Assembly: GCA_036985955.1 (NCBI GenBank)
Contig: BTQQ01000098.1
Coordinates: 1-6,582 of the forward strand
From: JAUZQZ01 sp036985955
GTDB lineage: Bacteria > Pseudomonadota > Zetaproteobacteria > Mariprofundales > Mariprofundaceae
DNA: 6,582 bases
Direction: 5' to 3'
Shown here: piece by piece, positions 1-5,298 of the stretch
How the letters are laid out: the number at the start of each line of letters is the position of its first letter
Position numbering within the stretch: the first letter of the stretch is position 1
The notes under the pieces: generated by a model
What the model was told of the DNA's origin: nothing
The model's input: the letters and a program-made list of their open reading frames with translations, nothing else
Databases searched by the model: none
Position numbers and translations under genes: made by a program

Positions 1-7
1 TACTCAT
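1..7 (-). CDS. sucB: Possible start of the E2 gene (dihydrolipoyl succinyltransferase), cut by window edge
   Basis: Reading the minus strand, an ATG (positions 7-5) followed by AGT lies five bases after the sucA stop codon, so a second gene could begin here with Met-Ser. In most proteobacteria sucA is followed directly by sucB, the E2 core subunit of the same complex, whose protein often starts Met-Ser. Only seven bases are visible, so the call rests on position and family knowledge, not on protein sequence. Confidence 0.33.
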
Positions 8-12
8 TGACA

Positions 13-2910
13 TCACTCGATCATGCCTTCGATCGTCCCCGTCAACGCCGTTTCCACTAACGCCTGCTGGCGCCGCGCATGACGTTTGGCCGAACCTGCT
101 GCGGGCGCGGCACCCGGCGATCTCGCCAGATGTTTAAGATGCTGCCCGGCTTGCAGGCATTGCTCCAGACGATAATCAATCTGAAACCAGGCACCCTGAT
201 TCTCCGGCTCTTCCTGCACCCACACCACTTCCGTCGTGGCGGCAAAAGCGACCAGTTGCGCCTTGAGTTCATCGTACGGGAAGGGATAAAGCCGCTCAAT
301 ACGCACAATACCAACATCCGTGACTTCCTGCTTGCGCCGCGCCGCCAGCAGATCGTAGTACATCTTGCCGGAGCACAGTAGCAGACGGCGCGTACGGGAA
401 GGCTCAATCACATCATCCGTTTCCGGCATCACAGGATAAAAGCGCCCATGTGCCAATGCATCCAGCGGCGAAAAAGATAGCTTTTGCCGCAACATACTCT
501 TGGGTGCCATCATAATGAGCGGTTTACGCGTCCTGATCAGGGACTGTCTGCGCAGCAGGTGGAAAAGCTGTGCCGGCGTCGTTGGGTAAACCACTTGCAT
601 ATTACTCTCGGCACACAATTGCAGATAACGCTCAAGCCTGGCTGAGGAGTGTTCCGCCCCCTGCCCTTCGTAGCCATGCGGCAGCCACAACACCAGTCCG
701 CTCATGCGCCCCCATTTGGATTCTCCCGCTGCAATAAACTGATCAATGACCACCTGCGCATTGTTGGCAAAGTCACCATACTGCGCCTCCCATATCACCA
801 GAGCTCGCGGCTCGGCCACTGAATAGCCATACTCAAAAGCCATGACGGCCTCTTCGGAAAGCATGCTGTCCACAACGACAAAGTGAGCCAAATCGCCATT
901 TTCGGCCTGACGCAGGGGAACGAACTTTTTCCCTGTCTTGTAGTCATAAACAACCGCATGACGGTGAAAGAATGTGCCGCGCCCCGTGTCCTGCCCTGAA
1001 AGGCGCACCCAGCCGCCTTCATCCAGCAGTGCCGCATAGGCCATGCTCTCGGCACATCCCCAATCCACTGGCACCTTATCCGTCATCATCCGTATACGGG
1101 AATCAAAAATCTTCTTCACCTTCGGGTGCAGGGTAAAACCCTGTGGCACCGCGTGCGCTCTCTTTGCCAGCGCAGACAAACGCTCCGGTTCCACCGCCGT
1201 ATCCGGCTCAGGCGCACCTTCCCGCACATATCCCTGCCAGCGCCCCTGCAAACTGTTGGGCGCGGCGGGCGGTGGTCTGTCCTTGTTGCGACGCACCTTC
1301 TCAAGACACTCACGGTAATCATGAATCTGGTCGTCCACGTCCTGATCGGAGAGCACGCCATCAGCCACCAGACGCTCACGATAACGCTGGAGGACATTGG
1401 GGTGCGTGGTAATTTTGCGGTACATCACCGGTTGCGTCACCATCGGCTCATCACCCTCGTTATGACCGTGGCGGCGGTAGCAAACTATGTCGATCACAAT
1501 ATCCGACTTGAATTGATAGCGATAATCCAGCGCAATTTGGGCCGCCAGCACCACCGCCTCGGGATCATCACCGTTCACATGCAGAATCGGAGCCTGCACC
1601 ATTTTGGCAATATCGGTGCAATACAGCGTGGAACGGGCATCCAGAGGATTGGTGGTAAAACCAATCTGATTGTTCACCACAACATGAACCGTGCCGCCGG
1701 TACGAAACCCGTTAAGTTTGGACAGATTCAGCGACTCAGCCACCACCCCCTGCCCTGAGAATGCGGCATCGCCATGCACCAGAATGCTCATCACTTCCCG
1801 CCGCGACTGATCGCCACGCAGGCGTTGGCGCGCGCGCACACTGCCCAGAACTACGGGCGTAATAATCTCCAGATGCGAAGGGTTAAAAGCCAGAGACAAA
1901 TGCAATGTGCCGCCCGGCGTTGGAATATCCGAGGAAAAACCCAGATGATATTTTACGTCGCCCAGTCCCGTTTGCTCTTCCTCGGAAAACACACCTTCGA
2001 ATTCGGCAAGAATTTCAGACAGGGATTTTCCCAGCAGATTGGCCAGCACATTCAACCGCCCCCGATGGGCCATGCCGAGAATCACTTCCTTGGCACCCTT
2101 GCAACCGGCCTGCTGAAGCAACATATTGAGCATCGGAATCAGGCTCTCGCCACCTTCCAGTGAAAAACGCTTCTGCCCGGCATAGCGCGTATGCAGAAAA
2201 TGCTCGAACTCGGCGGCACGCATGATCTTGCGGAATATCTGGATACGTATCTCATTATCGAAATTGGGAGTGGATCGAACCTTCTCCAGTCGTTCCTGCA
2301 GCCAGAGCTTCTGTGCTGAATCCGTGATATACAGAAATTCCGGCCCGATACAGCCGCTGTATGTCTGCTCCAGCATTTCAAGAATTTCACGCAACGGCAA
2401 CACGGGTGGCGCAACCAGATCGCCGGTTGGGAATGGCACATCCATATCGGCTTCGGAAAGGCCATAGTACTTCGGGTCCAATTCAGGACTGGGTTGTGAT
2501 GGATGCAGGTGCAGGGGATCCAGATTGGCATGCAAATGGCCATGCACGCGGTAACCATGAATCAGGTACAACGCACGGGACGGGTATTCAACGCCCCCAA
2601 CCTCCGGTTCAGCAGTAGACTTTTGTCCCTGCACCTGCCCTCGTGGCTGCCTCTGCCGAAAGCGGGCCTCAACCTGCCGCCGTGAGGGGGTCACCGCTTC
2701 CTCCCGCATGCCGCGAAAGCGTTCAGCCCAGGCATGTGGTACTGAATCCGGATTGCTCAGATAATCTTCATACAACGATTCCACCCAGGCTGCATTCACA
2801 CCGCCCAGATCGGCGTCCTGTTCGATCAGACCACGTTTGGAAGGGAAGGGAATAGTCTGAGTTTCCTTACTTTTGGCTGTGCTCACAAACGATTTATAGC
2901 CCAACACCAT
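13..2910 (-). CDS. sucA: 2-oxoglutarate dehydrogenase E1 component (thiamine diphosphate-dependent)
   Basis: This is the E1 subunit of the cytoplasmic 2-oxoglutarate dehydrogenase complex of the TCA cycle. It decarboxylates 2-oxoglutarate with thiamine diphosphate and passes the succinyl group to E2 lipoyl domains. The 965-residue product is collinear with SucA (E. coli about 933). An N-terminal NAAWVESLYEDYL segment (about 39-51) matches the conserved amino-terminal region. GHLHANLDPL follows at about 124-133. Active-site blocks are HRGRLN (282-287), FNPSHLE (342-348), the ThDP/Mg motif from GDAAFSGQG (380-388) to the Asn pair 413-414, RRHGHNEGDEP (479-489), DTGRGTFFHRH (641-651) and GYEGQGAEHSSAR (746-758). 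No frameshift or missing block is seen. The ATG at 2910 is the longest start, but it lacks a clear Shine-Dalgarno sequence. It gives roughly 20 residues more than E. coli ahead of the first conserved block, so a downstream start such as GTG at codon 9 is possible. Upstream DNA is occupied by repeats. Confidence 0.97.
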   Translation of the reverse strand: MVLGYKSFVSTAKSKETQTIPFPSKRGLIEQDADLGGVNAAWVESLYEDYLSNPDSVPHAWAERFRGMREEAVTPSRRQVEARFRQRQPRGQVQGQKSTAEPEVGGVEYPSRALYLIHGYRVHGHLHANLDPLHLHPSQPSPELDPKYYGLSEADMDVPFPTGDLVAPPVLPLREILEMLEQTYSGCIGPEFLYITDSAQKLWLQERLEKVRSTPNFDNEIRIQIFRKIMRAAEFEHFLHTRYAGQKRFSLEGGESLIPMLNMLLQQAGCKGAKEVILGMAHRGRLNVLANLLGKSLSEILAEFEGVFSEEEQTGLGDVKYHLGFSSDIPTPGGTLHLSLAFNPSHLEIITPVVLGSVRARQRLRGDQSRREVMSILVHGDAAFSGQGVVAESLNLSKLNGFRTGGTVHVVVNNQIGFTTNPLDARSTLYCTDIAKMVQAPILHVNGDDPEAVVLAAQIALDYRYQFKSDIVIDIVCYRRHGHNEGDEPMVTQPVMYRKITTHPNVLQRYRERLVADGVLSDQDVDDQIHDYRECLEKVRRNKDRPPPAAPNSLQGRWQGYVREGAPEPDTAVEPERLSALAKRAHAVPQGFTLHPKVKKIFDSRIRMMTDKVPVDWGCAESMAYAALLDEGGWVRLSGQDTGRGTFFHRHAVVYDYKTGKKFVPLRQAENGDLAHFVVVDSMLSEEAVMAFEYGYSVAEPRALVIWEAQYGDFANNAQVVIDQFIAAGESKWGRMSGLVLWLPHGYEGQGAEHSSARLERYLQLCAESNMQVVYPTTPAQLFHLLRRQSLIRTRKPLIMMAPKSMLRQKLSFSPLDALAHGRFYPVMPETDDVIEPSRTRRLLLCSGKMYYDLLAARRKQEVTDVGIVRIERLYPFPYDELKAQLVAFAATTEVVWVQEEPENQGAWFQIDYRLEQCLQAGQHLKHLARSPGAAPAAGSAKRHARRQQALVETALTGTIEGMIE

Positions 2911-2926
2911 TCAAAAAGCGAATGGT
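2906..2926 (-). other. Small inverted repeat over the sucA start codon
   Basis: ACCATTC (2906-2912) and GAATGGT (2920-2926) form a perfect 7-bp stem with a 7-base A-rich loop on the plus strand. The sucA ATG (2910-2908) lies inside one arm. In the sucA mRNA this would put the start codon in a short hairpin, and no ribosome-binding sequence is recognisable next to it. It could limit initiation at this ATG, argue for a start further in, or be chance in AT-rich DNA. Confidence 0.35.
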
Positions 2927-2932
2927 TACTTT

Positions 2933-3011
2933 TAATTCATCAACGCTTAGCCACTGACATTCATGATGGCTTCGTAAAAAGCCATCATCGCGTTCGGCAT
3001 AGGATGAATTA
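2933..3011. repeat. Two-tier inverted-repeat element (79 bp) upstream of sucA
   Basis: The outer arms TAATTCATC (2933-2941) and GATGAATTA (3003-3011) are perfect 9-bp inverted repeats. Centred between them is a perfect 10-bp hairpin, ATGATGGCTT (2963-2972) and AAGCCATCAT (2979-2988), with loop CGTAAA. The spacers between the tiers are unequal (21 and 14 bases) and not complementary. From memory, cores of the type CTTCGTAAAAAG recur as dispersed palindromes in some proteobacterial genomes, so this may be a REP- or MITE-like repeat; I cannot count copies here. No T-tract follows on either strand, and both flanking genes point away, so it is not a terminator. It would be transcribed in the sucA leader if the promoter lies upstream. 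Confidence 0.55.
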
Positions 3012-3140
3012 GGGCATGTTCACATTAATCTTAAATAGCCATTATAAATCAATGCGTTGAGTAGTGATTTTCGGACATGGAAAAGCATACACAACTTGTT
3101 GATAATATTGGGTCAATAGCATACATGTGAACAGGCCCTA
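3010..3140. mobile_element. MITE-like element: 131 bp with 16-bp imperfect terminal inverted repeats
   Basis: TAGGGCATGTTCACAT (3010-3025) and ATGTGAACAGGCCCTA (3125-3140) are inverted copies matching at 15 of 16 positions. The terminal TA on each side could be a TA target duplication or part of the repeats. The roughly 100-bp interior (3026-3124) is AT-rich, has only short palindromes and no credible coding frame. Short length, matched ends and no transposase fit a non-autonomous miniature element. The eight bases outside each end (ggatgaat and ggtagaac) agree at only 5 of 8 positions, so no convincing longer target duplication is visible. I cannot assign a parent IS family. The interior contains an isolated minus-strand TATAAT (3046-3041) facing sucA, without a matching -35. 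Confidence 0.5.
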
Positions 3141-3210
3141 GGTAGAACGTTGCTCAATCAGAGAATACTTCCGGGCACACCCTGCCAAAAACATCTATGC
3201 TCCTGTTAAA

Positions 3211-3217
3211 AAGGGAG
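3211..3217 (+). promoter_or_regulatory. Ribosome-binding site that decides the PilZ gene start
   Basis: AAGGGAG lies six bases before the ATG at 3224, an ideal spacing. Two earlier in-frame ATGs (3197, 3218) are upstream of or abut this sequence and cannot use it, so 3224 is the preferred start. Confidence 0.75.
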
Positions 3218-3223
3218 ATGATA

Positions 3224-3619
3224 ATGCCGGATCATATTGGATGTAGAAGGGCATTTGAACGCCATCCACTTGAATTTGAGGTCGATATTTCCACAGTTTC
3301 CGGTACAATAAAACATCCCATAGAGAGGACGGTCCTTAATAATATCTCCGGTGATGGTGCCTGTTTCCTGAGTAACCGGCCTGAATCTTATTCTAACGGC
3401 CAACGGATAGCCCTGAACATACACATGCCTGACACCGGCAAGATAGATGCATGTATGGAAGGGCGAGCCACAGTTATCTGGATTGGCGATACACATGCAT
3501 CTGAAGCAGGCAAGGCGCATCGGGTGCCTGTCGGTATTTCCATGGACAACCTACTGTCCTTTCAACAAAGCCCGATGGATGCGGATCCCGGTGAAGAGAA
3601 ACCCGAGGATGCATCATGA
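3224..3619 (+). CDS. Single-domain PilZ protein, probable c-di-GMP receptor
   Basis: The 131-residue product (MPDHIGCRRAFER...) is essentially one PilZ domain, the family that binds cyclic di-GMP and changes the activity of partner proteins. Both ligand motifs are present: RxxxR as RAFER (residues 9-13) and the D/NxSxxG motif as NISGDG (40-45). The later GRATVIWIG (81-89) and VPVGISMDN (102-110) segments fit strands of the PilZ beta barrel. The last 15 or so residues form an acidic Asp/Glu-rich tail. There is no signal peptide or membrane helix, so it should be cytoplasmic. The frame is open from 3197, but the Shine-Dalgarno sequence favours 3224. Its stop overlaps the next gene's ATG in an ATGA, so the two are probably translationally coupled and the adenylate cyclase is the most likely partner (inference). 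The target cannot be told from sequence. Confidence 0.9.
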   Translation: MPDHIGCRRAFERHPLEFEVDISTVSGTIKHPIERTVLNNISGDGACFLSNRPESYSNGQRIALNIHMPDTGKIDACMEGRATVIWIGDTHASEAGKAHRVPVGISMDNLLSFQQSPMDADPGEEKPEDAS

Positions 3620-4689
3620 GGCAAGAGATCGGTTTCCAGGAAATTGTAAAAATAATCTATAGCCTGTTGGGAATCATCCCCTATCTGCTAGCCGTCTATC
3701 TGGCAATCCAGATGCACGTAAATGTGACCCAGACAATACTGATGATCGCTGCCGTCGCCCTGATTTTCCACCTGTTAGGTTTTTCCATCATGCGTAAATT
3801 TGGCCAGCAATTGCAGACATTCAGTGAAAAAACAGGATTAGCCGTGACTGCTTTAAAGAAGACGCCAATTGAAATTAAGGGAAGTCAACCACGTGAACTT
3901 TCAGACATTGCCTTACATTTCAACACCATGCTTGTCGAGGCGGAAAAATCCAATCGCAATTATCAGGAAGTCACCACAAAACTCATGTTGTACGCCCGCG
4001 ACATCGAGGCCTATCAGAAAAAGCTCCGGGAAGAAACGTTATTACGGCAGCAATTGAGCCGATACGTAGGTGATGCTCTTGTCGAGCAAATCATGCGTTC
4101 GGATAAAGGCCCGCTGTTACAAAACAGAAAACAGGAAACCACCATACTGTTCGCCGATATCCGCTCATTCACGACCATCTCCGAACACATGCCCCCGGAG
4201 AAAGTAATCGACATACTCAATGATTATTTTGATAACATGGTGGACATCATCTTTGAACATCATGGGATTCTGGACAAGTTTGTCGGTGATGAACTCATGG
4301 CGGTGTTTGGTCTGGTTGGCCCATCCAAAGAGGGATGCCACCATGCCGTACATGCCGTGCGCGCAGCTACTGCCATGCAGGACAGAATCAAGACCATGAT
4401 GCCGGATTTTACGGTCAAAGGCTATCCTTCCTTCGAGGTTGGCATCGGCATTAACACCGGCGAAACCGTTGTAGGAAATGTCGGCTCAAAAAACCGCATG
4501 GATTATACTGTCATCGGAGATACGGTTAATGTCGCCGCCAGACTGGAACAGATGGCAAGGGGCTATACCATTATCATCGGCGATGAGACCCGGAAATGCT
4601 GTGGAACCCTTGTTGACACAGCCCCGAAGGGAGAAATCAAGGTGAAAAACCGGACTAAACCGGTCAGATGCTTTCAGGTCATCAGATAA
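3616..4689 (+). CDS. Membrane-anchored class III adenylate cyclase, probable class IIIb
   Basis: This 357-residue protein is predicted to make cAMP from ATP at the inner membrane. Two hydrophobic helices (about 10-34 and 38-59) are joined by only a few residues, so it has no periplasmic sensor domain. A HAMP-like stretch follows (about 60-112, with RELSDIALHFNTM at 93-105), then a helical linker (about 113-148, ending RQQLSRYVG). The catalytic domain spans about 174-357. Metal-binding aspartates are D181 (FADIRSFT) and D225 (KFVGDELMAVFG). K221 is the adenine-selecting lysine. T298 in DYTVIG sits where mammalian enzymes have Asp, the class IIIb pattern seen in cyanobacterial CyaB1. N305 and R309 of VNVAARLE supply the transition-state residues. 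All key residues are intact, so it should be active as a homodimer. Class IIIb enzymes are often bicarbonate-stimulated (family knowledge). The ATG overlaps the PilZ stop and is preceded by GAGGA at 3605-3609, six bases away. Confidence 0.95.
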   Translation: MRQEIGFQEIVKIIYSLLGIIPYLLAVYLAIQMHVNVTQTILMIAAVALIFHLLGFSIMRKFGQQLQTFSEKTGLAVTALKKTPIEIKGSQPRELSDIALHFNTMLVEAEKSNRNYQEVTTKLMLYARDIEAYQKKLREETLLRQQLSRYVGDALVEQIMRSDKGPLLQNRKQETTILFADIRSFTTISEHMPPEKVIDILNDYFDNMVDIIFEHHGILDKFVGDELMAVFGLVGPSKEGCHHAVHAVRAATAMQDRIKTMMPDFTVKGYPSFEVGIGINTGETVVGNVGSKNRMDYTVIGDTVNVAARLEQMARGYTIIIGDETRKCCGTLVDTAPKGEIKVKNRTKPVRCFQVIR

Positions 4690-4693
4690 AGCG

Positions 4694-4728
4694 CGCCTGT
4701 TATCAATTTTAGCCAGCAGGCGGGTTTT
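4694..4728 (+). terminator. Weak candidate terminator after the adenylate cyclase gene
   Basis: CGCCTG (4694-4699) and CAGGCG (4717-4722) can pair as a 6-bp GC-rich stem, followed by GGTTTT (4723-4728). It starts five bases after the cyclase stop, the expected place for a terminator. The 17-base loop and short T-run make it weak, so read-through into the PAS and GGDEF genes is likely. Confidence 0.3.
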
Positions 4729-4763
4729 CCAGGATAAAAATATGGGAAATTCTGAACCGCTGG

Positions 4764-4778
4764 TCCTGCCGTGCAGGA
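4764..4778 (+). other. Perfect short hairpin in the gap upstream of the PAS gene
   Basis: TCCTGC (4764-4769) and GCAGGA (4773-4778) pair perfectly around a CGT loop. The following GATTTCTC is not a convincing T-tract, so I do not call a terminator. It lies about 27 bases upstream of the -35 region of the PAS-gene promoter and could be RNA-processing or attenuation structure, or chance. Confidence 0.3.
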
Positions 4779-4804
4779 GATTTCTCATAAGTCCGAAACT
4801 GCCA

Positions 4805-4832
4805 TGCACATGCACGCAGATACTGCTATAAT
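4805..4832 (+). promoter_or_regulatory. Sigma-70-type extended -10 promoter for the PAS gene
   Basis: TGCTATAAT (4824-4832) is a perfect TATAAT with the TGn extension. TGCACA (4805-4810) matches the -35 consensus TTGACA at 4 of 6 positions with a 16-base spacer. Transcription would start near 4839, leaving a leader of about 37 bases before the chosen PAS start at 4876. This would let the PAS and GGDEF genes be expressed independently of the PilZ-cyclase pair. Confidence 0.55.
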
Positions 4833-4861
4833 CAAACGTGAACATACTCCCAATATGGCAG

Positions 4862-4867
4862 AGAAGG
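4862..4867 (+). promoter_or_regulatory. Ribosome-binding site that decides the PAS gene start
   Basis: AGAAGG lies eight bases before the ATG at 4876. The frame is open further upstream (GTG 4771, ATG 4804, 4810 and 4855), but those starts lack a comparable site, and the first three lie upstream of the predicted transcription start. Confidence 0.6.
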
Positions 4868-4875
4868 TGTTAAAT

Positions 4876-5250
4876 ATGGGGCAAAACACACTGACTTTGG
4901 ATGCGCTCAGAAATCAAACAGAAATTCCCGCATTGATTGTAGATCAACAAGGGCTTATCATATTTGTCAACGCGTATTTTGAACAAGTCTTTGGCTGGCA
5001 GCCCGGAGAGATAATCGGTGAATTTGTCGGCAGAATTATCCCGAAAAGAATGCATGATGCTCACAACCTCGGCTTTTCACGTTTCATCACCACCGGCCAG
5101 CCAACAATTCTCGGCAAACCGCTAACCCTTACCGCAGTGAACAAGGCAGGAGTAGAATTCGCGGCCGAGCACCACATGATTGCCGAACAGAATGAAGGCC
5201 AATGGCTGTTTGGCGCCACGATCAAGCCTGTTGGCCCGGATGATTTATGA
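4876..5250 (+). CDS. Single-domain PAS sensor protein
   Basis: This 124-residue cytoplasmic protein is a single PAS domain with no attached output domain. PAS folds bind small ligands or cofactors, or mediate dimerisation. Recognisable parts are the opening IPALIVDQQGLIIFVN (17-32), FEQVFGW (35-41), the helical region ending IIPKRMHDAHNLGFSRF (54-70), and the following TGQPTILGKPL and late strands up to about 118. Aligned by eye with the haem PAS of FixL, H63 falls on the proximal haem ligand and R69 on the Arg six residues later, but FixL's distal Arg is Leu (L83). Many non-haem PAS domains of this subtype also have a His here, so the cofactor is open. The start at 4876 is chosen for its Shine-Dalgarno sequence and the extended -10 promoter upstream. 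The 48-bp gap to the GGDEF gene suggests co-transcription, possibly as a stand-alone input or partner for that enzyme. Confidence 0.87.
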   Translation: MGQNTLTLDALRNQTEIPALIVDQQGLIIFVNAYFEQVFGWQPGEIIGEFVGRIIPKRMHDAHNLGFSRFITTGQPTILGKPLTLTAVNKAGVEFAAEHHMIAEQNEGQWLFGATIKPVGPDDL

Positions 5251-5286
5251 ATTGCGAGCTAATAATGTATAGTACTGCATAGAATT

Positions 5287-5292
5287 GAGGGG
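5287..5292 (+). promoter_or_regulatory. Strong ribosome-binding site of the GGDEF gene
   Basis: GAGGGG lies six bases before the ATG at 5299 and fixes this start for a gene whose 3' end lies outside the window. Confidence 0.75.
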
Positions 5293-5298
5293 CATATA

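Noticed and set aside
1126..1758. A 210-codon open frame on the plus strand inside sucA.
   Set aside because: It lies wholly antisense to strongly conserved SucA active-site coding sequence, shows no recognisable domain, and is explained by codon-bias shadowing.
2963..2988. The 10-bp hairpin as an intrinsic terminator.
   Set aside because: No T-tract follows on either strand, and both flanking genes are transcribed away from it, so there is no transcript to end here.
3099..3127. TTGATA (3099-3104) with TACATG 17 bp later as a promoter for the PilZ gene.
   Set aside because: The -35 is good, but the -10 matches only 3 of 6 positions. Too weak to annotate, though an outward promoter from the MITE-like element remains possible.
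3010..3140. TGTGA and TCACA half-sites as a CRP (cAMP receptor) binding site, attractive beside an adenylate cyclase.
   Set aside because: The half-sites are in the two terminal repeats about 100 bp apart, and neither has a partner at the required 6-bp spacing.
3197..3223. Upstream ATGs at 3197 and 3218 as the PilZ gene start.
   Set aside because: The Shine-Dalgarno AAGGGAG lies after or directly against these codons and is correctly spaced only for 3224.
4690..4875. A c-di-GMP riboswitch (GEMM type) ahead of the PAS and GGDEF genes.
   Set aside because: I see none of the conserved GEMM core sequence or paired stems, and the leader from the predicted transcription start is only about 37 bases.
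5251..5298. A separate promoter for the GGDEF gene (TATAGT at 5268-5273).
   Set aside because: The matching -35 region agrees at only 3 of 6 positions and the gap is short, so co-transcription with the PAS gene is simpler.
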